From the NCBI GenBank assembly GCA_002840355.1, contig PHAL01000012.1:1-64000 (forward strand): a DNA stretch of 64,000 bases, written 5' to 3'. Source of the stretch: Elusimicrobia bacterium HGW-Elusimicrobia-3. GTDB lineage: Bacteria; Elusimicrobiota; Elusimicrobia; Elusimicrobiales; UBA9959. The position numbers and the translations under genes are program-made. How positions within the stretch are numbered: the stretch's first letter is position 1; each line of letters begins with the position of its first letter. Under the pieces are notes generated by a model. It did not search any database and had not been told where the DNA came from. It saw only the letters and a list, made by a program, of their open reading frames with translations. Of the stretch, positions 27,449 through 36,251 are shown in pieces.

Positions 27449-27520
27449 TATATGTCAATAGTATAGCATATGCACTATCATATGTCAATATATGGCTAGC
27501 ATATGGCAGTCATATGTCAA
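27449..27520. promoter_or_regulatory. Operator-like array of ATATGTCAA and CATATG elements
   Basis: ATATGTCAA at 27450, 27480, 27512; CATATG at 27467, 27479, 27500, 27511. Confidence 0.65.
27460..27488 (-). promoter_or_regulatory. Sigma70-type promoter for the 161-aa gene
   Basis: Minus strand TTGACA-N17-TATACT. Confidence 0.75.
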
Positions 27521-27974
27521 CAACTGTTGATAACTTGTTAGTAACTCTGGGCCGCTCCGGTACTGCCGGCCGCGGCGGGACAGGCCGGAATACCCCGCGA
27601 ACGCTTATAGGGCATTTTTGGGCCGTTTTTCCGGGTTCTCATAGGAGAAAAAGGCCTATTTTGGGGTCGTTTCGGGGCAATTTAGGCTATTTGAGGCTGC
27701 TCCGGTCTGCTTCCGGTCAGGGGCCACCCGGCCGCTATTCCCCGGGCCGCGGATTTACGCTGGGTTCCGGTCGGGCGGTTCGGAATTATGGGGCTGGCTG
27801 CTTCGAAAGGTATTGGCTCCGGCCGGTTTTGGGCTGGGGGAAGGGGGAGGGCCACTATTTCCCCCTTTTCGCTCCTGGCCGTTCCGGGGGCTGCCGGTCT
27901 GCCCCGCCCCCTCCCCCCGCCCGCTTGCTGCCGGCCTTGAGCGCGCGTGGCTCAGGGGGCGTGTCGGGCGGGCG

Positions 27975-28000
27975 CAAAAAAACCGGCCGTGGCCGGTTCT
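27975..28000 (-). terminator. Intrinsic terminator for the downstream end of the 28036-29280 gene
   Basis: Minus strand AACCGGCCacGGCCGGTTTTTTT. Confidence 0.85.
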
Positions 28001-28035
28001 TTGCGCTAAGAATTAACGAAGCTGTAGCAGGCAGG

Positions 28036-29280
28036 TCAGAATTTAGCTGAGATTGCGCCGTAGATGAGTTTTGCCTGGCTGCCCGAGGGGTACAGGCCAA
28101 GCGGAGTGAAAACGGCGTAGACGGCGTTTAAACGGAGATTGTCCCCCATCGGGTACGAGGCCTTGAGGTCCCATTCGCTGGCTATCTGCAGCGAGCCGTC
28201 GTTGGCGTTCTTGGAGGCGCGGAACTTGTACAGGTCGGCCGAGAGGGTGAGCTTCTTGTACGGCAGGTCGGCGCCGATGTTGATCACGTTCAGGCCGGAC
28301 ACGCCGTGCGGCAGGCCGTTGAGCGTGTCGGAGGTCTTGATCATGTCGTAGATGGTGGCCCCGGCGATGGCGCCGTAGCCGCGGCGCTCGAGGCCGCTGT
28401 TCTTGCTGCCGAAAGTGGGGAAGAAGGCCTTGTCGGTGTCGGAGGCGCTTCCGGGGTTGCCCGACGAGCGGCCGTAGCCCAGGCGCAGGTGGGACTGGCC
28501 GAAGAAGGGGACGCTCTGCTTCCAGGCGCCCTTGAGCATGAAGGCGTGGGCCTCGTACTTGCCGCTGCCCCCCCCTGCCAGGTCGGCCGAACCGCGCTGC
28601 ACCACGGCCTCGCCGTCGAAGGAGAGCTGGCTCTGGCTGAGGAAGTAGCGTACGCCGGTGAACTTCTTGGTCCTGCCCAGCGTATTGAAGATCATGTCCT
28701 GGCCGGCGCCGCTGTCCTTCTGCCAGAAGTGGTAGACCTGCCACAGGCCCTCGGCCGCCGGGTAATACAGCGAGCCGCCCAGCACGCTGTAATAGCGGTC
28801 GGTCTTGAAGGGGCGGAAGGCGAAGAGGTCGGCCTTGACGCGGCGGTACACGTTCTCTATCTCCAGCAGGCCGCCGGGCAGGCCGGTGTCGCCGCCGGAG
28901 AGGGTGATGGCCTGGCCCAGCCGGTAATCCTGCCGGCCGAAGGTGGCGGTCACGCTGGGGCGCATGAAGTTGTAGATCTTCACGTAGGCGTTGCGCACGT
29001 AAGGGGTGCCGTTGGCGTTGGGCAGGCGGGCGGGCAGCACTATGCCCACGTCCATGCTGGAGCCCTGCGTTTTCTCCAGCTTGATGTCCTTGATGACGAA
29101 GCCCAGCGTGGCGTTCTCGGAGAAAAGGGACTGGGAGTTGCGCCCGTCGCCGTAGACCAGGTTCTGGTAGTTGGCGGCGCGGATCTCCACGTTGGAGCTC
29201 AGGTCCAGCTTGGTGGCGTGGGCGGCACCGGCTAGCAGCGCGCAGGAGCCTAAGATCGTCAGGAAGGCGGGGCGTTTCAT
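28036..29280 (-). CDS. Outer membrane beta-barrel/porin-like protein
   Basis: Signal peptide; alternating barrel pattern; terminal phenylalanine (...LIYGAISAKF). Confidence 0.75.
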   Translation of the reverse strand: MKRPAFLTILGSCALLAGAAHATKLDLSSNVEIRAANYQNLVYGDGRNSQSLFSENATLGFVIKDIKLEKTQGSSMDVGIVLPARLPNANGTPYVRNAYVKIYNFMRPSVTATFGRQDYRLGQAITLSGGDTGLPGGLLEIENVYRRVKADLFAFRPFKTDRYYSVLGGSLYYPAAEGLWQVYHFWQKDSGAGQDMIFNTLGRTKKFTGVRYFLSQSQLSFDGEAVVQRGSADLAGGGSGKYEAHAFMLKGAWKQSVPFFGQSHLRLGYGRSSGNPGSASDTDKAFFPTFGSKNSGLERRGYGAIAGATIYDMIKTSDTLNGLPHGVSGLNVINIGADLPYKKLTLSADLYKFRASKNANDGSLQIASEWDLKASYPMGDNLRLNAVYAVFTPLGLYPSGSQAKLIYGAISAKF

Positions 29281-29302
29281 GCGGTTTTAATTATAACAAA
29301 AT

Positions 29303-29337
29303 AAAAACCCCGGGGCTTTGCGGCCCCGGGGCTTTTT
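29303..29337. terminator. Bidirectional intrinsic terminator
   Basis: aaaaaCCCCGGGGctttgcggCCCCGGGGctttttat. Confidence 0.85.
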
Positions 29338-29357
29338 ATCTATTAACCTTTAGGTTA

Positions 29358-30659
29358 TTAGAACTTCACGGAGAACGCCGCACCGAGAATCTCGGTGGAG
29401 TCGTCGCTCGCGGTGAGGGAGTTCCTCTGCGCGTAGTCCTTGTCGGGCATGAACATCGCGTAGTAGGCCTTCAGGCCGACGCTCTCGTTGTGCTGCCAGT
29501 TGGCGCACAGGTCGAACTCGTTGCCGTAGGTGTCGTAGGACTTCGCCGTGCCGGTAAGTTTCTCCGTAGGGGAGAAGTTGAAGTACTTCGCACCAAGGGT
29601 CAGCTTCTCGGCATTGGAGGGATTCCACATCGCACCCAGGTTGAAGGTGGTCAGGTTGGACAGGCCCGCGCCGCCAATGACGCTCAGGTGGCTGCCGCCC
29701 CACAGGATACCAGGGCGGTAATCCGAGTTGGGGCTGTAGAACGAAGCAGCCTCGTCGTCGGTAGCGGCGACGTTGTCATCGCCGGAGCCCATGGCGAACT
29801 CACCCATGAAGGTGATTTTGCCGGCCAGGTCCATGCCGTACTTGGCATTGGCCAGGAAGGCCATACCAGTATAGTCGTTGGTGGCCGCGCCGCCAACGTT
29901 GTTGATGAGCCGGTTGTTCTTGCCCATGTTCTTGGCGACTTCGGCATTGTACTCGAAGCCCTTGAACACGCCCATGGCTTTCACGCCGAAGGTGTCCAGG
30001 TGGTCGGCAGGCCCCGCAAAAGCGGTGCCGGACTGCTCGTTGTAGCGATAGAAGTAGCCGGTGAGCTTAACTTCTTCCATCAGGTCATACTTGGCGTTGA
30101 GGCCGAATATGTCCTCGTCGTTGTCGCCCACGAGGTTCGTGTCGGCATCTTTGGCCAGAATGCCGTGGAAGTCCCACTTGCCGGTTTTGTACCAGCCGGT
30201 GTAACCGTCAATCGCATTGCGGTTCATCGCGCTGGTATAGGGCCAGCCCTGGGGACCGTAATAAACAATGAGGTCGCCCTCATTGCCGTAATACTGGCGG
30301 CCCAGTTTGTGGTCGAAGCCCAGCACGCCTTTGAGGTTCAGGTAGGCCTGCTCAAAGAACATGTTGTCCATGATGGTGTTGGCGTCTTCGCCGCGACCAG
30401 CATCACCGTACTGTTCGTTGTTCTTCACAATGGACACTACGGCGTCAACGTCCTCGGTGAGGTCGAAACCAGCGTTTATCTGGACGCGGGTGTCGACATC
30501 GTTGGTCTTGTCGGCGGCATTCTTGTTGTAGTCAGTGTCCTTCACCTGGAAGGCGTTGACTTCTATCTTGCCGTCATACTTGAAGTTCTTGAGCAGTTCG
30601 GCGTTGGCAATGTTGCCAACAAGCGCGATCAGCGCAAGCATACCTATTACTTTTTTCAT
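29358..30659 (-). CDS. Porin-like outer membrane protein
   Basis: Signal peptide MKKVIGMLALIALVGNIANA; barrel strands; terminal F (...ILGAAFSVKF); strong SD AGGAGGAG. Confidence 0.85.
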   Translation of the reverse strand: MKKVIGMLALIALVGNIANAELLKNFKYDGKIEVNAFQVKDTDYNKNAADKTNDVDTRVQINAGFDLTEDVDAVVSIVKNNEQYGDAGRGEDANTIMDNMFFEQAYLNLKGVLGFDHKLGRQYYGNEGDLIVYYGPQGWPYTSAMNRNAIDGYTGWYKTGKWDFHGILAKDADTNLVGDNDEDIFGLNAKYDLMEEVKLTGYFYRYNEQSGTAFAGPADHLDTFGVKAMGVFKGFEYNAEVAKNMGKNNRLINNVGGAATNDYTGMAFLANAKYGMDLAGKITFMGEFAMGSGDDNVAATDDEAASFYSPNSDYRPGILWGGSHLSVIGGAGLSNLTTFNLGAMWNPSNAEKLTLGAKYFNFSPTEKLTGTAKSYDTYGNEFDLCANWQHNESVGLKAYYAMFMPDKDYAQRNSLTASDDSTEILGAAFSVKF

Positions 30660-30884
30660 TAATTACTCCTCCTGTTTGTCGTAAGCCCGTTACCGGGGCT
30701 TAGTTACCTGCCCTTGCGGGCGGGTTACTGTACTCTTCCCGCGGGTTGAATCGCGGTTAGGGCCTGCCCCTCGCGGGGCCTACGGCCTTGCAGGAGAAAC
30801 GCCTTAAATTGGCGCCCCGCTTCCCCCTTCCCCGGGTTGGCGATTCCCTCTCGAACTGCTATTGAAAGGGCCTCCTAACAGAGC
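30660..30884 (-). promoter_or_regulatory. Long structured 5' leader of the porin gene
   Basis: Between a strong promoter and start codon; RNA-sense hairpins GCCCC-GCGA-GGGGC, GCCC-GCAA-GGGC and TAAGCCC-N7-GGGCTTA. Confidence 0.6.
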
Positions 30885-30890
30885 AATGTA

Positions 30891-30920
30891 ATTATCACAA
30901 AAATCCCAAAAGGCTGTCAA
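30891..30920 (-). promoter_or_regulatory. Sigma70-type promoter of the porin gene
   Basis: Minus strand TTGACA-N18-GATAAT. Confidence 0.75.
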
Positions 30921-30947
30921 CATCTATATTATTATAATAAGGGTAAC

Positions 30948-30978
30948 TTATGTCACATATGTCAAAATACTGACATAT
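30948..30978. promoter_or_regulatory. Operator-like palindrome upstream of the porin promoter
   Basis: ATATGTCA-aaatac-TGACATAT (30957-30978) plus half-site TTATGTCA (30948-30955). Confidence 0.65.
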
Positions 30979-31003
30979 AGTAATTAATTCCTATGAGGGG
31001 CAA

Positions 31004-31033
31004 TAAAAAAGCCCGGCAGGTGCCGGGCTTTTC
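31004..31033 (-). terminator. Intrinsic terminator
   Basis: AGCCCGGCAggTGCCGGGCT flanked by A-run and T-run. Confidence 0.8.
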
Positions 31034-31046
31034 TGGCTCGCTTTTT

Positions 31047-31703
31047 TTACTTCTTGGCGGGCGCTATCCGGGCCTTGGCCAGCATGGCCCAGGTGGTTTC
31101 GGGGTAGAGCAGCGAGATCTTCTCGTAGGTGGCGCGGGCCAGTTCGGGCGTGCCGGCCAGCTCCTGCAGGCGGGCCAGCGAGGCGTGGGCCTCGGGGGCC
31201 ATGAAGTGGTCGGGGTACTTGGCGATGAAGTCGGAGTACTGCACCTGCGCGCCGGCCAGGTCGCCCGCGGCTTCCTTGCTCTTGCCCACATTGTAGGCGG
31301 CGAAGGGCCCGAGGTCCCGGTTGGTGAGCACCTTGGCGTATTCGGCCTCGGCTTCCTTGAACTTCTCCTGCGCGTAGAGGATGTCGCCCTTGGTCAGCGT
31401 GGCGTAAGGGGCGGCCGTGGTGCTGCCGTAGGACTTCTCTATTGTGTCGAGCTGCTGCTGGGCCTGGGCTATGTTGCCGCCGTAGCCGATCTGCTGGGCC
31501 ATGAAGAGGGTCTTCCAGGCGGTGTCGCGCAGGCCGCGGTAATGGGTGAAGAAGTAGACGCCGAAGATGACGGCGGCCACCAGGATCACCAGCGAACCGA
31601 TGAAGGTCTCGCGGTTCTTCTTGATCCAGTGCAGGGCGAGGTCGTAGCGCGAAGGGCCGGTGTGCTCTATTTTGCCGCCGGCTATCCAGGATGTATCAGG
31701 CAT
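31047..31703 (-). CDS. Membrane-anchored TPR protein (YfgM-like architecture)
   Basis: Cytosolic N-terminus, TM ETFIGSLVILVAAVIFGVYFF, TPR repeats. Confidence 0.8.
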   Translation of the reverse strand: MPDTSWIAGGKIEHTGPSRYDLALHWIKKNRETFIGSLVILVAAVIFGVYFFTHYRGLRDTAWKTLFMAQQIGYGGNIAQAQQQLDTIEKSYGSTTAAPYATLTKGDILYAQEKFKEAEAEYAKVLTNRDLGPFAAYNVGKSKEAAGDLAGAQVQYSDFIAKYPDHFMAPEAHASLARLQELAGTPELARATYEKISLLYPETTWAMLAKARIAPAKK

Positions 31704-31723
31704 AACTCTCCTTAACTTAAATC

Positions 31724-31795
31724 TGCCCTCTAGAGGAATCGAACCTCTATCTAGAGTTTAGGAAACTCCCGTTCTATCCGTTGAACTAAGAGGGC
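31724..31795 (-). tRNA. tRNA-Arg(CCT)
   Basis: GCCCTCTTAGTTCAACGGATAGAAC-GGAGT-TTCCTAA-ACTCT...AGAGGTTCGATTCCTCT-AGAGGGC-A; CCA not encoded. Confidence 0.92.
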
Positions 31796-31801
31796 TGCAA
31801 A

Positions 31802-32341
31802 CTAGTATTTTATCAAAGAATGAATGTCGCGGCCAGCGAGCTTGCTGCGCCCGTTGAGGAATTCCAGCTCTATGAGCATGGCCACGCCGGCGACTTTGCC
31901 GCCGAGCTTTTCCACCAGGTCGCACACCGCGGCCGCGGTGCCGCCGGTGGCCAGCACGTCGTCCACCACCAGTACCTTCTCGCCGGCCTTCACGGCGTCC
32001 TCGTGCATCTCCAGCGTGTCCGTGCCGTACTCCAGCGCGTAGGAGGCCGCCACCGTCTTGTAGGGCAGCTTGCCTTTCTTGCGCACCGGCACAATGCCCG
32101 CGCCCAGCGCCATGGCTATCGGCGCCGCCAGCAGGAAGCCGCGGGCCTCGATGCCCAGCACCTTGGTAACGCCGGCGCCGCGGTAGGCCTCGGCGAAAGC
32201 CTGCACCAGTTCGGTGAAGGCGGCATGGTCGGCCAGCAGCGGGGTGATGTCCTTGAAAACTATCCCCGGCTTGGGGAAATCCGGGACGTCGCGGATTATG
32301 CTCTTAAGTTTGTTGCTCAGGGCTTCGGCGGTAGCGGACAT
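31802..32341 (-). CDS. apt: Adenine phosphoribosyltransferase
   Basis: IRDVPDFPKPGIVFKDITPLL; VLGIEARGFLLAAPIA; VLVVDDVLATGGTAAA; start moved to 32341. Confidence 0.95.
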   Translation of the reverse strand: MSATAEALSNKLKSIIRDVPDFPKPGIVFKDITPLLADHAAFTELVQAFAEAYRGAGVTKVLGIEARGFLLAAPIAMALGAGIVPVRKKGKLPYKTVAASYALEYGTDTLEMHEDAVKAGEKVLVVDDVLATGGTAAAVCDLVEKLGGKVAGVAMLIELEFLNGRSKLAGRDIHSLIKY

Positions 32342-32352
32342 AAGTCTCCCAG

Positions 32353-33426
32353 TTATTTCTTTCCCTTCTGCCCTTTCTGCGGCTTGCGCGGCTCGTAGGG
32401 TTTGGTCGGTATGGCGTCGCCCAGGATGTCGGTCTTCACCTTGGGCGCCTGCCAGCCGGGCTGCAGGTTGGTGTGGTCCGGCCTGCGGCCGAGTTCTATG
32501 AGGCCCATCTTGGCGGCCACGCGGCGCAGGCGCAGCAGGGCGCGCTCTTCTATCTGACGCACGCGCTCGCGGCTGAGGCCGAGCTTCTTGCCGATGTCGT
32601 TGAGGGTCATCGGGGTCTGGCCGGTGAGGCCGTAGCGGTATTCCACTATCATGCGCTCGCGCTCGCCTATCTCCACCAGCGCCTCTCTGAGTTCGTCGTG
32701 CAGGCGCAGGATGGAGATCAGGTTGTCGGGCGTGGAAGAGGCGGAGTCCTTGAGCGTGTCGCCCACGGTGTCGTCCATGCCGTCGCCGGAGCTCAGCGGC
32801 GTCTCTATGGATCTCAGGCCGGTGACGATCTCGCTGGCGTTGAGGGCGGTGCGCACCTGGTTGGCGTTCCAGTGCATGTGCTTGGCCATCTCGGCCATCG
32901 TCGGATCGCGGCCCAGCTTGCCGTGCATGGCGTCCCACTGCTTGAGCCATTTGCGCAGCGCGGTCCACGCGTGCGGAGGGATGCGGATGGTCTTGGAATT
33001 CTCTTCCACCGAGCGGCGCACGTACTGCTCCACCCAGTAGGAGGCGTAGGTGGAGAAGCGGTAGCCCTTGCTGGGCTCGAACTTGTCGATGGCGTGCAGC
33101 AGGCCCAGGTTGCCCTCTTCCACCAGGTCCATCAGGTCGGCGCCCTGGTAGAGGAAGCGCTTGGCGATCGGGATGACCAGCTTGAGGTTGAGCTCCATGA
33201 TGCGCTCTTTGGCGCGGCGGTCGCCGCGCTTCACGCGCTTCCACAGCTCGTGGCTTTCCTCGCGCGAGATCTTGTGGTCGATCTGGCTGATCTTGCGGAT
33301 GTACTGGTTGGTAGAGTCGATGTTTATCTCGCTCAGCTTTCCCGCGGGCTTCGCGGAGGCGGCCGCTTCTTTGGGCGCCTCCTCGGAGGTCTCTTCCCTT
33401 TCATGTTCGTCTTTTTCTTCAGCCAT
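32353..33426 (-). CDS. Sigma-70 family RNA polymerase sigma factor (RpoD/RpoS-like)
   Basis: Region 2 LVIPIAKRFLYQGADLMDLVEEGNLGLLHAIDKFEPSKGYRFSTYASYWV; region 4 TLNDIGKKLGLSRERVRQIEERALLRLR. Confidence 0.93.
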   Translation of the reverse strand: MAEEKDEHEREETSEEAPKEAAASAKPAGKLSEINIDSTNQYIRKISQIDHKISREESHELWKRVKRGDRRAKERIMELNLKLVIPIAKRFLYQGADLMDLVEEGNLGLLHAIDKFEPSKGYRFSTYASYWVEQYVRRSVEENSKTIRIPPHAWTALRKWLKQWDAMHGKLGRDPTMAEMAKHMHWNANQVRTALNASEIVTGLRSIETPLSSGDGMDDTVGDTLKDSASSTPDNLISILRLHDELREALVEIGERERMIVEYRYGLTGQTPMTLNDIGKKLGLSRERVRQIEERALLRLRRVAAKMGLIELGRRPDHTNLQPGWQAPKVKTDILGDAIPTKPYEPRKPQKGQKGKK

Positions 33427-33436
33427 GTGCCCTCTT

Positions 33437-33715
33437 TTAAACCGTAGGTTTGATGTGAAAATCTTTATCCGCCGTTTCCTGGTCCAGCATCTCCTGCGTC
33501 TCGGTGCGCTCCACGCGCGCCCAGGGGTGCCCGGTCTTGATGTCTTTAAGGAAGCCGTCCAGCTCCGGCACGCCGCCCTGCGCCTCCCCCTCCACCGCGC
33601 CGTCGGCGGTGTTGCGCACCCAGCCCGTGACGCCGCAGCGGGCCGCCGCTTCTTTGACGAACCAGCGGTAGCCCACGCCCTGCACGCTGCCGAAAATCCT
33701 GAAGGTTAGACGCAT
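33437..33715 (-). CDS. acyP: Acylphosphatase
   Basis: [42 protein letters not shown]; start moved to 33715. Confidence 0.92.
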   Translation of the reverse strand: MRLTFRIFGSVQGVGYRWFVKEAAARCGVTGWVRNTADGAVEGEAQGGVPELDGFLKDIKTGHPWARVERTETQEMLDQETADKDFHIKPTV

Positions 33716-33775
33716 AATTATAGAACAAGTAAATAATACTAAAAGGCAAGGGTATTGACAAGGCAACCGCCCGGC

Positions 33776-33800
33776 AAAAAAAGAGGCCCGCCACGCGGGC
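33776..33800 (-). terminator. Intrinsic terminator downstream of tRNA-Pro(CGG)
   Basis: Minus strand GCCCGCgtgGCGGGCctcttttttt. Confidence 0.8.
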
Positions 33801-33832
33801 GGACCGTCTTTTCTGCGGCTGCTTAAAAAGGA

Positions 33833-33906
33833 TCGGGGCGGTGAGATTTGAACTCACGGTCTCTCGCACCCGAAGCGAGCGCTCTAGCCAGCTGAGCCAC
33901 GCCCCG
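33833..33906 (-). tRNA. tRNA-Pro(CGG)
   Basis: CGGGGCGTGGCTCAGCTGG...CTCGC-TTCGGGT-GCGAG...GTGAGTTCAAATCTCAC-CGCCCCG-A. Confidence 0.92.
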
Positions 33907-33958
33907 ATAAAACAAAGCTCCGGGTTTTCCTACGTGGATATGATACTAAAAAGGGCCC

Positions 33959-35101
33959 TCAAAGTCCACCGTTGCCGCCGGTGAGCGCCGTGATCACCGC
34001 GCCGGCGATGTCGCGCGCGGCGTGCGGGCGGGCGTGCTCGGCCAGGGCCCGCGAGGCCCGCGCCAGCAGGTGCGGGCTGTGCAGGTATTTGCGCACCAGC
34101 GGCTCCAGCTCCCCGGGCGAGCCGGCCGCCTCCGCGAGCCGGTGCCGGCAGAGGAAGGCCGTGTTGCGCGCCTCCTGCCCGGGCAGCGGCGCGTAGATGA
34201 TGAACGGGCGGGACATGGCCATGGTCTCGGCCAGCGTCACGCCGCCGGGCTTGCCGATCACCAGGTCGGCGGCGCGGTAGTAGTCGGCCGGCGAGTCGGT
34301 GAAATTCACAAAGCGCACGCCCCTGAGCTGCGCCGCGGCCCGCTCGGCCTGGCGCGAGAGGCGGCGGTTGTTGCCGCAGAGCACGGCCACCTGCACGCGG
34401 CCGAGCAGCGGCTTGAGGGCCAGCGCCGCCTGCAGCAGGTCGCCCAGGCCGCGGCTGCCGCCGGTAAGCAGTACGGTGAAATGGCCGGGCAGCAGGCCGA
34501 GCGCCCGGCGCGCGGCGGCCTTGTCGGGCTGCTCGCCGGTGAATTCCTTGCGCACCGGGATGCCGGTGAGGTGTATGCGCTCGTGCGGCGCGCCCTTGGC
34601 CCTGAGTTCGGCGGCGGCCCCCCTCTCGGGCACGAAATAGGCGCTGACGCCTTTTGGCGGCCAGTAGGTGTGCGCGCAGAAATCGGTGAGCACGGAGAAG
34701 AGCGGCATTTTGGCCAGGCGGCGGTTCTTGGTGATGAGCAGCGAGGACAGGGCCTGCGTGGAGATGGCGGCCTTCACTCCTTTTTTGATCAGCAGGCTGG
34801 CCAGCTTCTGCGAAGAGAAGGGCAGCACGGTCTCGCGCAGCGCGCTGGCCGCGAAGGCCACGAAGTCGTTGTCGTAGACGTAGTTCCACAGCGCCGGCGT
34901 CTTGTGCAGCACCTGCAGGTAGGTCCTGGCCACGAAGGGGCCGAAGTCGGGGTAGACTTCGGACAGGTCTATGAAGACGGGTTCGATGATGCTGGGCGGC
35001 AGGAACTCGGCGATGGCGCGCGCGGCGGCGTGATGGCCCGAGGGCCTGGCGCCGTAGATGAGCGCGACTTTTAAAGGATAGCTCTGCCCCGCCGTTTCCA
35101 T
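33959..35101 (-). CDS. GT28/MGDG-synthase-like glycosyltransferase
   Basis: GARPSGHHAAARAIAEFL; FTVLLTGGSRGLGDLLQA; YYRAADLVIGKPGGVTLAETMAMSRPFIIY. Confidence 0.85.
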   Translation of the reverse strand: METAGQSYPLKVALIYGARPSGHHAAARAIAEFLPPSIIEPVFIDLSEVYPDFGPFVARTYLQVLHKTPALWNYVYDNDFVAFAASALRETVLPFSSQKLASLLIKKGVKAAISTQALSSLLITKNRRLAKMPLFSVLTDFCAHTYWPPKGVSAYFVPERGAAAELRAKGAPHERIHLTGIPVRKEFTGEQPDKAAARRALGLLPGHFTVLLTGGSRGLGDLLQAALALKPLLGRVQVAVLCGNNRRLSRQAERAAAQLRGVRFVNFTDSPADYYRAADLVIGKPGGVTLAETMAMSRPFIIYAPLPGQEARNTAFLCRHRLAEAAGSPGELEPLVRKYLHSPHLLARASRALAEHARPHAARDIAGAVITALTGGNGGL

Positions 35102-35216
35102 ATGCTGATTATAGCAATCCGCGGGCGGCCGCGCTTAAACAGACGGTCCCGGGGCCCGAAGGCACCGGGACCGCTTCTCTCTGTCACTGCTTTATCCCGC
35201 CCCGAAGGGCGGAAAG

Positions 35217-35828
35217 CTATTGCAGCTGTTCCCCCACCTTGCCCACCAGCTTCTCCGAGGGCTTGAGCGTCTTTTCGCCGGGCTTCCATTTGGCGGGGCA
35301 GACCTCGGCGGGGTTGGCGTAGGTGTGCGCGAAGGCGCGCAGCTTGCGCACCAGCTCGGCCATGTCGCGGCCAACGTTGTTGAGGTTCACCTCGGCGCCG
35401 GCCAGCACGCCGTCGGGGTTGATGACGAAGGTGCCGCGGTAGGCGAGGCCGCTCTTGTAGTCGTAGGCGCCGAGCGCCTGCGCCAGGCGGCCGCGGGCGT
35501 CGGCGGCCATGGGGAATTTAACTTCCTTGAGCAGGCGCTCCTGGCCCTGCCAGCCCATGTGGGTGAACTTGGTGTCGGTGCTGACCGAAAGCACCTCGGC
35601 GCCGAGCTTTTCCAGCTCGCAATGGTGCGCGGCCAGGTCGGCCAGCTCGGTGGGGCAGACGAAGGTGAAGTCCGCGGGGTAGAACACCAGCACGGTCCAG
35701 CGGCCCTTCTTGAGGGCGTCGGCCAGGCTGAACTTGCCGAACTTGCAGGCGGCCGGATCGAAAGTCTCCAGCTCGAAAGGGGCCACTTTCTCCCCGACGG
35801 TGATCACTTGCGCTTTTTCTTCTGACAT
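35217..35828 (-). CDS. Peroxiredoxin (AhpC/Prx family)
   Basis: VLVFYPADFTFVCPTELADLAAHH; second VCPAKWKPGEKTL; start moved to 35828. Confidence 0.95.
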   Translation of the reverse strand: MSEEKAQVITVGEKVAPFELETFDPAACKFGKFSLADALKKGRWTVLVFYPADFTFVCPTELADLAAHHCELEKLGAEVLSVSTDTKFTHMGWQGQERLLKEVKFPMAADARGRLAQALGAYDYKSGLAYRGTFVINPDGVLAGAEVNLNNVGRDMAELVRKLRAFAHTYANPAEVCPAKWKPGEKTLKPSEKLVGKVGEQLQ

Positions 35829-36250
35829 AATGTCTTCTCCTTGGCGCCGGCCTTTTTGCCGCAGGCCGGGCATATCCCGTAAAATTCCACGTTGCAGCGC
35901 AGCACCTTGAAGCCGCGCGGCGCGCCGGCCGCGGCCGGCGGGCTGGTGACGGCGAGGTCCGAGATGGCCCCGCACTCCACGCACATCAGGTGGGCGTGGC
36001 CGTCCGTGCAGGGGTCGAAGCGCGAGCGCGAGCGGTCTATGCGCACTTCCGCCAGTTCGCCGATGGCCAGCAGGGACTGCAGGGTGTTGTAGACGGTGGC
36101 GAAGGACACGCCGGGAAACTTCTTTTTAAGGCGGCGGTGCAGCTGCTCGGCCGAGGGGTGGCTCTTGTTCCCCTCCAGGGCGCGCAACAGCTCCGCGCGC
36201 TGCGGGGTCATGCGGAAGGCGGGTGAAGGTCTGGCGGGCGTCTTTTTCAT
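35804..36250 (-). CDS. perR: Fur-family regulator, PerR-like
   Basis: MTPQRAELLRALEGNKSHPSAEQLHRRLKKKFPGVSFATVYNTLQSL; HLMCVEC and CPAC metal ligands; overlaps peroxiredoxin start by 25 nt. Confidence 0.88.
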   Translation of the reverse strand: MKKTPARPSPAFRMTPQRAELLRALEGNKSHPSAEQLHRRLKKKFPGVSFATVYNTLQSLLAIGELAEVRIDRSRSRFDPCTDGHAHLMCVECGAISDLAVTSPPAAAGAPRGFKVLRCNVEFYGICPACGKKAGAKEKTLCQKKKRK

Positions 36251-36251
36251 G

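Noticed and set aside
27449-27520. Plasmid-type iterons/replication origin
   Set aside because: No replication initiator gene recognised and the elements overlap a good promoter, so an operator is the simpler reading
27433-28050. 205-aa plus-strand ORF in the island
   Set aside because: Starts inside the operator array and runs through a terminator; Gly/Arg-rich with no domain-like pattern
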